Below are positions 54,894 through 63,156 of a DNA stretch of 64,000 nt, one piece after another. The stretch comes from Bacteroidota bacterium (lineage in GTDB: Bacteria > Bacteroidota > Bacteroidia > B-17B0 > Aurantibacillaceae). Where the stretch lies: assembly GCA_003153315.1 (NCBI GenBank), contig PLYA01000010.1, positions 1 through 64,000 of the forward strand. Reading direction: 5' to 3'. Position numbers and translations under genes: made by a program. Numbering within the stretch: the first letter of the stretch is position 1; every line of letters begins with the position of its first letter. The notes below the pieces were generated by a model. The model did no database searches, had not been told where the DNA came from, and saw nothing but the letters and a program-made list of their open reading frames with translations.

Positions 54894-56138
54894 ATGAGTA
54901 AAAAGATAATTGCATCATTTGGTTTTTGTGCTTTAGTTCTCCAATCCTATCCTCAAGGTATTAATTATAACAAAGGTGGGGTTAATACCGTTACCACAGC
55001 AGTTCCATTTCTATTAATATCACCCGATGCCCGTGCTGGCGGAATGGGCGATTTAGGTGTTGCATCTTCTCCTGATGCCAATTCCATGTTTTGGAACCCT
55101 TCTAAATATGCTTTTGCCGAAAAAGATTTTGGTCTAGCCATGAACTATACACCCTGGTTAAGACAATTAGTACCCGACATGAGTTTAGCATCTTTAGCCG
55201 GTTATAAAAAAATAAATAAAATGGCGGCAGTAGCCGGCTCTTTAAGGTATTTTACTTTAGGTAGTGTTCAATTTACAGATAACAATGGTAATAACATAGG
55301 AACTTTTAAACCTAATGAATTTGCTTTAGATGCAGGGTATAGCCAAAAACTTAGTCAACATTTCTCGGTAGGATTAGTATTTCGTTATATTAATTCTAAC
55401 CTAACAAATAGTATCCCTCTTCCCGGAAGTTCTACCACAACTCATCCAGGAAGAGCAGTTGCTGCTGATATTGCCGCATATTATAAAAGTAAAAAATTAG
55501 ACATAGGAGAAAAAAAGGCAGTGTTTTCGGCAGGACTTAATTTGTCTAATATAGGTAGTAAAATATATTACACAAATAATGCAGACGAATCATCAAAAAG
55601 TTTTATACCCACGCAACTTCGCTTAGGAGCCAGTTATAAAATATATTTAGATGATTTTAATACTATTACTTTGTTAGCAGATGCTACTAAGCTAATGGTG
55701 CCAACCCCTCCTGTTTGGCAGTTAGATGCTAACGGGCAACGCATTCCTGATGGTAATGGCGGTTATTTAATAGCCGAAGGTAAAAACCCCTATCGCAGCG
55801 TTACTTCGGGCATATTTGGTTCTTTTACAGATGCTCCTGGTGGAGCTACCGAGGAATTGCAGGAAATCAAAGCGTCCTCAGGTATGGAGTATTGGTATGA
55901 TAATTTACTTGCTTTTAGAGCCGGTTATTATTATGAAAACAAAACTCAGGGAGACCGCCAATACATGACATTCGGATTCGGAGTTAAGTATAGCGTATTT
56001 ACCATTGATATGAGTTATTTAGCGCCTCTTACACAACGTAATCCATTGCAAAACACACTGCGTTTCTCTCTGCTATTTGATTTTGATGCCTTCAAAGCAC
56101 AAAATAACGCTGCCCCTCCTGCTACAACTACTCCTTAA
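54894..56138 (+). CDS. porV: T9SS outer-membrane protein PorV (LptO)
   Basis: FadL-like outer-membrane barrel of 414 residues that shuttles cargo from the translocon to the PorU attachment complex. The start of the mature protein, NTVTTAVPFLLISPDARAGGMGDLGVASSPDANSMFWNPSKYAF, is a clear family signature. Strands with GY and RxxYY patterns follow, ending near FDFDAF. It is cotranscribed with porU (31 bases). Downstream lies murF, 40 bases away. Confidence 0.96.
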   Translation: MSKKIIASFGFCALVLQSYPQGINYNKGGVNTVTTAVPFLLISPDARAGGMGDLGVASSPDANSMFWNPSKYAFAEKDFGLAMNYTPWLRQLVPDMSLASLAGYKKINKMAAVAGSLRYFTLGSVQFTDNNGNNIGTFKPNEFALDAGYSQKLSQHFSVGLVFRYINSNLTNSIPLPGSSTTTHPGRAVAADIAAYYKSKKLDIGEKKAVFSAGLNLSNIGSKIYYTNNADESSKSFIPTQLRLGASYKIYLDDFNTITLLADATKLMVPTPPVWQLDANGQRIPDGNGGYLIAEGKNPYRSVTSGIFGSFTDAPGGATEELQEIKASSGMEYWYDNLLAFRAGYYYENKTQGDRQYMTFGFGVKYSVFTIDMSYLAPLTQRNPLQNTLRFSLLFDFDAFKAQNNAAPPATTTP

Positions 56139-56178
56139 TAATTTTTCGATAAAAGGGGTTTTCAATTTCTTAATACAA

Positions 56179-57480
56179 ATGGATATTATTTCTTTATATA
56201 CCAAGTTTGTAAACTGTAAACAAAACATTACTACTGATACCCGCAAGATTACCAAAGACTGTATTTATTTTGCCCTAAAAGGTGAAAGATTTAATGGCAA
56301 TGATTTTGCCGAGCAAGCTATTAAAGAAGGTGCCAGCTATGCCATAGTTGATGATATTTCCCTTCCTAAAAATGATCATTATATTTTTGTTGAAGATGTA
56401 TTAAATGCTCTGCAGCAATTAGCTAATTACCATCGCAAGCAATTACATATTCCTGTTATAGGTATTACGGGTAGTAATGGTAAAACCACCACTAAAGAAT
56501 TAATTCATGCCGTACTTTCTACAAAATATAATACCCAATACACCCAAGGCAATTTAAATAATCATATAGGGGTGCCGCTTACCCTGCTTACCATAACACC
56601 TCAGCATCAGATAGCTGTTATAGAAATGGGTGCCAACCATCAGCAGGAAATTGATATGCTCTGCCGCATTGCCGAGCCTGATTTTGGCATTATTACCAAC
56701 ATTGGCAAAGCACACTTAGAAGGTTTTGGAGGTATAGAAGGGGTGAAAAAAGGCAAAAGCGAATTATATAAATATCTTTTAACAAAGAACGGAACTGTTT
56801 TTCTTCATGGGGATGATGAGGTGTTGGCTGATTTAGCCAAAGAGAATAATAAAGTAACATATGGTACCAACAAGTTATACGATATAGTTGGTAAGTGCAA
56901 TAAAAACAGTTTGTTTGTGGAACTTGCCTGGCGGACACGATCCAAAGCTTCTGAGCTAAAGAACGCAGATTATATCAAAACAAATCTGGTTGGTATCTAT
57001 AATTATAACAACACCTTATGTGCTGCCTGTGTTGGCAATTATTTTAAAGTAGAAGAGGATTTAATTAATCAGGCTATACAAAACTATACCCCAAACAATA
57101 ACCGTTCTCAATTAAAGCAAACAAACAACAACACGCTTATTTTAGATTATTATAACGCCAACCCCAACAGTATGCAAGCTGCCATTAATAACTTTTATGA
57201 TACAGATGCCCCCGCTAAAATGCTTATACTGGGCGATATGCTTGAACTGGGTGCAGAATCAATGACAGAGCACCAAGCTATTATTGCCTTACTGAATAAA
57301 AAACAATTAAATGATTACCTGTTGGTTGGCCCTATATTCTCATCCTTGCAAAAGGAGAAAAGTTTTGCTACCGCCAAACAAGCTTTTGAATTTTTGCAAG
57401 CAAATCCGGTAAAAAACAAAACTATACTTATTAAAGGTTCCCGCGGCATAGCCTTAGAAGAAGTAGTGAAGACCCTGTAA
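56179..57480 (+). CDS. murF: UDP-N-acetylmuramoyl-tripeptide--D-alanyl-D-alanine ligase
   Basis: Cytoplasmic ATP-dependent ligase that adds D-Ala-D-Ala in peptidoglycan synthesis. The 433 residues hold the ATP loop GITGSNGKTTTKELI (near 95), NIGKAHLEGFGGIEGVKKGK (near 175) with the carbamylated-lysine region, and NPNSMQAAINNF with LGDMLELG near the end. I start at ATG 56179; a longer frame from 56077 would lie mostly within porV in another frame and lacks similarity. It lies 40 bases after porV, probably in the same transcript, an arrangement I recall from T9SS loci of Flavobacteriia. Confidence 0.95.
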   Translation: MDIISLYTKFVNCKQNITTDTRKITKDCIYFALKGERFNGNDFAEQAIKEGASYAIVDDISLPKNDHYIFVEDVLNALQQLANYHRKQLHIPVIGITGSNGKTTTKELIHAVLSTKYNTQYTQGNLNNHIGVPLTLLTITPQHQIAVIEMGANHQQEIDMLCRIAEPDFGIITNIGKAHLEGFGGIEGVKKGKSELYKYLLTKNGTVFLHGDDEVLADLAKENNKVTYGTNKLYDIVGKCNKNSLFVELAWRTRSKASELKNADYIKTNLVGIYNYNNTLCAACVGNYFKVEEDLINQAIQNYTPNNNRSQLKQTNNNTLILDYYNANPNSMQAAINNFYDTDAPAKMLILGDMLELGAESMTEHQAIIALLNKKQLNDYLLVGPIFSSLQKEKSFATAKQAFEFLQANPVKNKTILIKGSRGIALEEVVKTL

Positions 57481-57593
57481 CTTATTGAGTATTAACTTTC
57501 TTTATGAAGTTTAGTTTTATAAAGATATCTCCGCCTCCCCAAAACTTAACCATTTATTAACATTCACGTAACATTCACCGTGGTTTTCCGCTA

Positions 57594-57601
57594 TACCTTT
57601 G
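57594..57601 (+). promoter_or_regulatory. -7 box of the 57623 gene
   Basis: TACCTTTG, perfect TAnnTTTG, 21 bases before ATG 57623. A TTG at 57599 overlaps it and cannot be a start codon. Confidence 0.6.
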
Positions 57602-57622
57602 CAGCGAAATAAACATAAAGCC

Positions 57623-57844
57623 ATGACCTACTTCGAAAAAACTTACTTAAAGAAAGCACAAGTTAACATCTCTGTTAAAGAAAGTAAGAAACTTCAAAAA
57701 TTACTAAGCGTTAAAGCTCTTGCAAGCAGCGCCGATTCTAAAGGATTAAGCACCGTTGATTTAAAAAAGATGTCAACTCTTAAAGCTTCTCCCGAAATTT
57801 ATTTTAATACTGAAAGTTACATCCATCCTTTTGATTTAATCTGA
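57623..57844 (+). CDS. Small hypothetical protein (73 aa)
   Basis: Not recognised. The 73 residues are rich in lysine and serine, with a helical middle (KESKKLQKLLSVKALASSADSK) and a C-terminal segment ASPEIYFNTESYIHPFDLI. There is no signal peptide or membrane segment. A perfect -7 box at 57594 places transcription start about 15 bases before the ATG, which supports expression. It is 142 bases after murF and 47 before the cytochrome gene, so probably its own unit. Confidence 0.65.
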   Translation: MTYFEKTYLKKAQVNISVKESKKLQKLLSVKALASSADSKGLSTVDLKKMSTLKASPEIYFNTESYIHPFDLI

Positions 57845-57876
57845 TTTTTATCCTGTTTAAGCTTTCCTAAAACAGT

Positions 57877-57884
57877 TACTTTTG
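57877..57884 (+). promoter_or_regulatory. -7 box of the cytochrome gene
   Basis: TACTTTTG, perfect TAnnTTTG, ending 7 bases before ATG 57892; the transcript would be nearly leaderless. Confidence 0.55.
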
Positions 57885-57891
57885 CCCTTTA

Positions 57892-59298
57892 ATGGGTTTC
57901 CTTTCAAGTATTAAGTCTCAGTCGTCGGTTAGCATACTACTTGTTACTTGCTGCCTATTGCTTGTTTCTTGCGGTAATAACACCTCTAAAGAAACTTCTA
58001 CCCCTTCAAGAGATTATACCTATGCCTCCACCATAGCCCCTATTCTCTTTAAAAATTGCTCGCCCTGCCACCGCTCAAATAATGCAGGACCTTTTAATTT
58101 GCTCACATACGCCGATGCCAAACGCAATGCCAACAAAATAAAGTTTGTTACCCAAACACATTATATGCCCCCCTGGCCGGCTGATGCCAGCTATACGCAC
58201 TTTATTGACGAGCGTATTTTAAGTACAGAAGAAATTGAGCAGATAAAAACCTGGGTAGATAAAGGTTGCCCTGCCGGAGATACTACTAAAGTCACCCCTC
58301 CCGTATTTTATGAGGGTTCCTTTTTTGGTAAGCCCGATGTGGTGGTAAAAATGCAGGAAGCTATGCCCATTAAAGGCAATGGTACCGACCATTTCTATAT
58401 GATTAAGTTTCCTTACGAGTTGAAGCACGATACCTTTGCCCGCTTCTTTGAGTTTGTACCCCATCAGCGTAAGCTGGCACACCACGTAAACGGACATTTA
58501 ATCAACTACAATTACGATAAAAAGAAAAACGTTTTCGAAGGCAAGTCTTATTACAAAGACATTCAAGGGGGCTTTACCGATATATATAAACTGATGGGCA
58601 TTTTAAACGATGACGGTACTTATCCCATGCTTACCCCCAACACTGTTTATTACCTGCCCGGTTATACACCCGTTGTATATCCCGAAAACATAGGCGGTTA
58701 CGCCCTCAAGAAAAAAGGCGCCTTCTTTTTAAAGAACATACACTACGGTCCTTCTGCGCAAGACTGTGTAGATTCTTCTACCATTAATATTTTTTTCGGA
58801 CCTAAGATAGAACGCCCCATACAGGAAACCCAGTTAGGCACCTTTGGCATTGCACCCTGTGAGCCTGCCCTTAATATTGAAGCCAACGTGGTAAAAACCA
58901 TCCGTAGCCATTGGACAACCCCTACCGATTTATCTCTCCTATCCATAAACCCGCACATGCACCTGCTCGGCAAATCTTTTTGGGCTTATGCCCTCACCCC
59001 TCAGGGCGATACCATACGGTTGATTAAAATACCTAAGTGGGATTTTAAATGGCAGTACTACTACACCTTTCAGCATCCCCTCAAAATACCTGCAGGCTCT
59101 ACCATTTATGCTTTTGGTATTTATGATAATACCGACAAGAACCCCTACAACCCCTTCCACCCGCCAAGAGATTGCAAAGAGCGAAACGATTTTATGAGCA
59201 TGGGCACTACCGAAGAAATGTTTCAGTTTATTTTTACCTACCTGCGCTATAAACCGGGCGACGAGCAGATTGATTTATCAAAACGAAAACAATTTTAG
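57892..59298 (+). CDS. Lipoprotein with cytochrome c and copper monooxygenase-like domains
   Basis: Exported 468-residue protein combining an N-terminal cytochrome c domain with a copper type II monooxygenase-like domain. The lipobox is LLLVSC (Cys27). The haem site CSPCH lies near residue 59 and the axial-Met segment HYMPPWPAD near 93. In the second part, HHVNGHL (near 200) and HMHLLGKSF (near 353) match the two copper sites of ascorbate-dependent monooxygenases (PHM type), and MGTTEEMFQF near 447 is the usual position of the copper-ligating methionine. It could hydroxylate a periplasmic substrate with electrons passed by the haem. The substrate is unknown. Array 4 begins 2 bases after its stop. 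Confidence 0.8.
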   Translation: MGFLSSIKSQSSVSILLVTCCLLLVSCGNNTSKETSTPSRDYTYASTIAPILFKNCSPCHRSNNAGPFNLLTYADAKRNANKIKFVTQTHYMPPWPADASYTHFIDERILSTEEIEQIKTWVDKGCPAGDTTKVTPPVFYEGSFFGKPDVVVKMQEAMPIKGNGTDHFYMIKFPYELKHDTFARFFEFVPHQRKLAHHVNGHLINYNYDKKKNVFEGKSYYKDIQGGFTDIYKLMGILNDDGTYPMLTPNTVYYLPGYTPVVYPENIGGYALKKKGAFFLKNIHYGPSAQDCVDSSTINIFFGPKIERPIQETQLGTFGIAPCEPALNIEANVVKTIRSHWTTPTDLSLLSINPHMHLLGKSFWAYALTPQGDTIRLIKIPKWDFKWQYYYTFQHPLKIPAGSTIYAFGIYDNTDKNPYNPFHPPRDCKERNDFMSMGTTEEMFQFIFTYLRYKPGDEQIDLSKRKQF

Positions 59299-59299
59299 T

Positions 59300-59698
59300 G
59301 GGAGCGTTGAGGAGATTTGACTGTGCGTTTGCAAAAAATGACTGTGCGCAGGCGAGAACATATCGTGCGTAAGCGAAAACATTCTGTGCGTTAAGGATAA
59401 ATGGGTGAGCGCACGCAAAAATACTCCGAGTGCATTGGAAAACACTCCGAGTGCAAGCGAAAACATTCTGAGTGCGTCCGAAAATACTCCGAGCGCAGGC
59501 AAGAATACTCTGAGTGCAGGCGAAAATGTTCCGAGTGTAAGAGAAAACATTCTGAGTGCAGGTAAGAATATACCGGGTGCAGGTAAAAAATGACTGGGTG
59601 CTTGCAAGAAATAACCAAGTGCAGACGAGAATACTCTGAGTGCATGTAAAAATATTCTGAGTATAAGAGAAAACACCCTGAGCGTTAGGGATTGTAAC
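59300..59698. repeat. 21-bp phased repeat array 4 (19 units)
   Basis: Nineteen contiguous units of exactly 21 bp, without an indel over 399 bases. The pattern is CYGAG(T/C)GCAGG, then CGAAAA, then a C/T-rich end of about four bases. The fifth-position G is present in all 19 units, and G3 and G7 in 18 of 19; positions 9-12 vary most. It starts 2 bases after the cytochrome gene stop and ends about 140 bases before recN. All three minus-strand frames stay open over long stretches, whereas plus-strand frames meet stop codons. Confidence 0.93.
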
Positions 59699-59743
59699 GA
59701 AAATCCTTTGACGTAATCGGCAAAGATTGAAGTGAAAAGCCCG

Positions 59744-59795
59744 ACCCCGCCTCCTTGACATTTCGACAGGCTCAATGTTCAGCGTGAAAGGCGGG
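59744..59795. repeat. GC-rich hairpin element
   Basis: CCCCGCC and GGCGGGG form a perfect 7-bp stem around a 38-base loop containing TTTCGACAGGCTCAATGTTC, a palindrome fragment often seen in Bacteroidota gaps. There is no T run, so it is probably not a terminator. Confidence 0.5.
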
Positions 59796-59839
59796 GGAAC
59801 GCCCTAAGTTTTAAATTAAAAAATACCTAATTTTAAGCC

Positions 59840-61501
59840 GTGCTTAAAAAGCTTCATATAAAAAACTACGCCCTGCTGGAAGAAGTAACCATTGGCTTCA
59901 ATAAATCGCTGACGGTAATTACAGGTGAGACCGGCGCAGGCAAATCTATTATGCTGGGTGCTTTGGGTTTGGTGCTAGGCGAGCGTGCGGATATGGCCGT
60001 GCTGCGCGATAAGCAAAAGAAGTGCATTGTGGAGGCAAGTTTTTTAATTGATTCATATTCGTTAGAGAGCTTTTTTACCGAAAACGAACTGGATTATGAA
60101 GCCGAGACTACCATACGCAGAGAGATTGCGGCGGATGGGAAATCGCGTGCGTTTATTAATGATACGCCTGTTAATCTTAATGTATTAAAAAGCCTCTCGC
60201 AGTTCCTAATTGATGTACATTCTCAGCACGAGACCCTGCTTTTAAACCAGGCATCGTTCAGGTTCAACATGGTGGATGCATTTGCGAATTGCATTGAAGA
60301 GAGAAAACAATACAATGGTTTCTTTGTGCAGTTAAAGGAGAAAGAAAAGAAGCTGAATGAGCTATTAGCCTTTGAGCAACAGGCAAAAAAAGATTTTGAT
60401 TACTACCAGTTTCAGTTTACCGAGTTAGAACAGGTGAACCTTAAAGAAGGAAACTTGCAAAGCTTAGAACAAGGATACGACACGCTGAACAATGCCGAGT
60501 TTATTAAACAAAATTTAGTAAAGGCTTCGGCAAGTATAGAGGGGGGAGAGGAGAATATTTTATCTCATCTAGCTTCTTTAAAAAGTAGTCTGACGCAACT
60601 TACCCGTTATGGCAAAACCTACGAAGAGCTTGCTGCCAGAGTGCAGTCCGTCTATATAGAATTAAAAGATATTTCGGCAGAAGTAGATAATGTAAACGAT
60701 AAAGTTGTTTTCGACCAAAAGAAATTAGAAGACATTACCACTCAATTAGACCTGCTAAACCGACTATTAAAGAAACACGGTGCAAGCAACGAACAGGAAC
60801 TACTAAAAGTAAAAGCCGAGATAGAAGAAAAACTTAGTCAGTTTAATTCTATTGAAGAACAGATACAAAAACTGCAGGCCGAGATTAAAAAACTAAATGA
60901 AACCGTTTGGACTAAATCCAAAGCCTTGTCAGGTAAAAGAAAGAAAGTGATACCTGTTATACAAACATCGGTGCGCAATATGCTTGCCGATTTAAGTATG
61001 CCAAATGCGCAGTTGGTTATTCATTGCAATCCCACCGAAACGTTTGGTAATTATGGCTCAGACGAGTTGCAATTTTTATTTTCTGCCAACAAAGGGTTGC
61101 CACTTAGCGAACTGCACAAGGTAGCATCTGGCGGAGAACTATCGCGTTTAATGCTTTGTTTAAAATCGCATCTTGCCGAAAAAACTGCATTGCCAACTAT
61201 TATCTTTGATGAGATAGACACGGGTGTTTCAGGCGATGTAGCGCATAAAATAGGCAACATACTTTTAAAAATGGGCGGTGCCATGCAGGTTATAGCCATT
61301 ACCCATTTACCTCAACTGGCATCTAAGGGTAAACAGCACTTGTTTGTATATAAGCAGGATATTAAAGAGCAAACACAATCGGAAATTAAAACACTTTCTG
61401 CCGAAGAGCGTGTGGTAGAAATTGCCAAAATGCTAAGTACCGGCAAACCTACTGAGTCTGCGTTGCTCAATGCTAAAGAACTTTTGAGTTTAAAGAATTA
61501 A
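59840..61501 (+). CDS. recN: DNA repair protein RecN
   Basis: SMC-like ATPase that acts in recombinational repair of double-strand breaks. The 553 residues have Walker A ITGETGAGKSIMLGALGLVLGERAD (near 30), two coiled-coil regions (about 155-225 and 280-365), the ABC signature VASGGELSRLMLCLKS (near 428) and Walker B PTIIFDEIDTGVSG (near 455). The length is normal. The start is GTG at 59840, read as MLKKLHIKNYALLEEV. No upstream gene is close; it is the first gene after array 4, and converges on the S41 protease gene with 2 bases between stops. Confidence 0.96.
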   Translation: MLKKLHIKNYALLEEVTIGFNKSLTVITGETGAGKSIMLGALGLVLGERADMAVLRDKQKKCIVEASFLIDSYSLESFFTENELDYEAETTIRREIAADGKSRAFINDTPVNLNVLKSLSQFLIDVHSQHETLLLNQASFRFNMVDAFANCIEERKQYNGFFVQLKEKEKKLNELLAFEQQAKKDFDYYQFQFTELEQVNLKEGNLQSLEQGYDTLNNAEFIKQNLVKASASIEGGEENILSHLASLKSSLTQLTRYGKTYEELAARVQSVYIELKDISAEVDNVNDKVVFDQKKLEDITTQLDLLNRLLKKHGASNEQELLKVKAEIEEKLSQFNSIEEQIQKLQAEIKKLNETVWTKSKALSGKRKKVIPVIQTSVRNMLADLSMPNAQLVIHCNPTETFGNYGSDELQFLFSANKGLPLSELHKVASGGELSRLMLCLKSHLAEKTALPTIIFDEIDTGVSGDVAHKIGNILLKMGGAMQVIAITHLPQLASKGKQHLFVYKQDIKEQTQSEIKTLSAEERVVEIAKMLSTGKPTESALLNAKELLSLKN

Positions 61502-61503
61502 AG

Positions 61504-63123
61504 CTACTTGGTAATGTCTTTTATAGCGGCTTGGTAAACCTTATCTTCTTTTAACAACACAGGGTAGTAAGCATCGTTATCAAATAAATTACGCCCTATC
61601 AACGCCTTAATTTGCGAAAGCAAATAACCGGAAGATTTCTTTAATTGCGTTTCATTCTTAGGGATACCATTGGTTGAGGCAAAGGCGACAAAGTCGTTTA
61701 ACAAAACAGAACCAGGGGTATAGTTCTTTATATAATCGGCAGTGGTTTTGTAGGCGGCAAACGAGGCGCGGTGTTTATCGGCATAACTGAATGCAAAATC
61801 GTTTACCAAACCTTTATAGAACACTTTGTTAAGATATGAAGAGCGGTAAGAGGTATCAATAGGCACAAAAATGTCAGGCATGATACCACCACCACCATAT
61901 ACTGTCCTTCCTGAAACGGTTTTATATTTAAGGCTGTCAGCAAAATGTATGCTATCAGAATGTAACATTTCTCCATTCTCATACCTGTCGTATTCTTCAC
62001 TGTAATAAGCTTCTAAGCCTTTGTTATAAGGTTTTTGTATACAACGTCCACTTGGCGTATAATAACGTGCCACCGTTAAACGTATAGCAGAACCATCGGG
62101 AATCTCAATTTGTTCCTGCACCAGGCCTTTACCAAAAGAACGGCGACCTATGATGGTTGCCCTGTCGTTATCCTGCAAAGCCCCTGAAACAATTTCGCTG
62201 GCAGAAGCAGAACCTTCATCAATAAGTACAACCAGTTTGTTTACCTCAAAACTACCTTTCTCTGTAGCAACGTATTTTTTCATCGGACTACTCTTGCCTT
62301 TGGTGTATACAATCAGCATACCCTTGCTTAAAAACTCATCTGTAATATCAACCGCTGCATTCAGGTAACCGCCACCGTTTCCACGCAGGTCAATAATCAG
62401 TTTTTTCATCCCTTGTTTGGTGAGTTTATTAAACCCTTTTCTGAATTCGTCATAGGTAGCCGAAGCAAAACGACTCACCTTAATATAGCCTACACCAGGT
62501 TCTGTTATAATACTTGCATCTACACTATAAATAGGAATCTCTCCACGCGTTATGGTAAAATCAAGCAACTGCTTTTGCCCTTCGCGTTTAATGCTGATGT
62601 TTACTTTTGTATCCTTCTTACCACGCAGCATTTCAAATACTTTCTTATTGGTAATCTTTATTCCAGCTACGTTTTTACCTTCAACTTTTACAATTCTGTC
62701 TCCGGGTTTAATGCCTAATCTCTCAGAAGGTCCTCCTTCTATTGGATGCACTACACAAATGGTATCATTCACAATATTAAACTCTATGCCAATACCGTGA
62801 AAGTTGCCTTGCAGCGGCTCATTTACTTGCTCTAACTCAGCTGCGGGTATGTAATCAGAGTGGGGGTCTAACTGGTGCAACATGGCTGTAAGTGTACTTT
62901 CTTCCAGCTTTTTACGATTAATGGTATCTACATAGTTATCTTCAATAAAATTTAAAACATTATCCAGTTTTCCGCTTTGTTTATGTGTAGATACAATATT
63001 AGCGGCACTTTGACGTTTGAGGCTAAGCAAAGAACCTAAAATAACACCTGCAATCAGCAAGCATGAATAAATTATCGGATTAAGCCATTTGCGAGGTGAA
63101 GAATTGTTAATTGGATCTTCCAT
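61504..63123 (-). CDS. S41 family C-terminal processing protease
   Basis: Periplasmic serine protease of the CtpA/Prc type, 539 residues. A membrane helix (about 14-32) serves as an N-terminal anchor. A PDZ domain (about 100-190: GIGIEFNIV, GDRIVKVEGKNV) is followed by the S41 catalytic fold with DEGSASASEIVSGAL (serine near 306) and SFGKGLVQE (lysine near 330), which form the Ser-Lys dyad. A C-terminal region of about 190 residues is added. It may degrade or trim envelope proteins. The -7 box TACTTTTG lies at 63134-63141. Confidence 0.94.
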   Translation of the reverse strand: MEDPINNSSPRKWLNPIIYSCLLIAGVILGSLLSLKRQSAANIVSTHKQSGKLDNVLNFIEDNYVDTINRKKLEESTLTAMLHQLDPHSDYIPAAELEQVNEPLQGNFHGIGIEFNIVNDTICVVHPIEGGPSERLGIKPGDRIVKVEGKNVAGIKITNKKVFEMLRGKKDTKVNISIKREGQKQLLDFTITRGEIPIYSVDASIITEPGVGYIKVSRFASATYDEFRKGFNKLTKQGMKKLIIDLRGNGGGYLNAAVDITDEFLSKGMLIVYTKGKSSPMKKYVATEKGSFEVNKLVVLIDEGSASASEIVSGALQDNDRATIIGRRSFGKGLVQEQIEIPDGSAIRLTVARYYTPSGRCIQKPYNKGLEAYYSEEYDRYENGEMLHSDSIHFADSLKYKTVSGRTVYGGGGIMPDIFVPIDTSYRSSYLNKVFYKGLVNDFAFSYADKHRASFAAYKTTADYIKNYTPGSVLLNDFVAFASTNGIPKNETQLKKSSGYLLSQIKALIGRNLFDNDAYYPVLLKEDKVYQAAIKDITK

Positions 63124-63133
63124 ATAGTGCAGG

Positions 63134-63141
63134 CAAAAGTA
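63134..63141 (-). promoter_or_regulatory. -7 box of the S41 protease gene
   Basis: TACTTTTG on the minus strand, 10 bases before the start at 63123. It faces the -7 box of the divergent gene at 63148, so the two promoters interleave within 22 bases. Confidence 0.55.
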
Positions 63142-63147
63142 ATTGTT

Positions 63148-63155
63148 TAATTTTG
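63148..63155 (+). promoter_or_regulatory. -7 box of the 63157 gene
   Basis: TAATTTTG, perfect TAnnTTTG, ending one base before ATG 63157, so the transcript would begin inside the coding region unless a later ATG (63160) or another start is used. Confidence 0.5.
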
Positions 63156-63156
63156 T

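Noticed and set aside
56077-56178. Upstream extension of murF
   Set aside because: It lies mostly in porV sequence in another frame and lacks family similarity; ATG 56179 gives the correct MurF start.
57599-57622. TTG start of the 57623 gene
   Set aside because: It lies within the -7 box TACCTTTG.
9295-59698. CRISPR arrays
   Set aside because: Units are contiguous and 21 bp; no alternation of fixed repeat with unique spacers, and no cas genes.
59234-59775. Long minus-strand frames (up to 175 codons) over array 4
   Set aside because: Three minus-strand frames are open at once, and start sites lie in unrelated sequence; explained by the repeat period.
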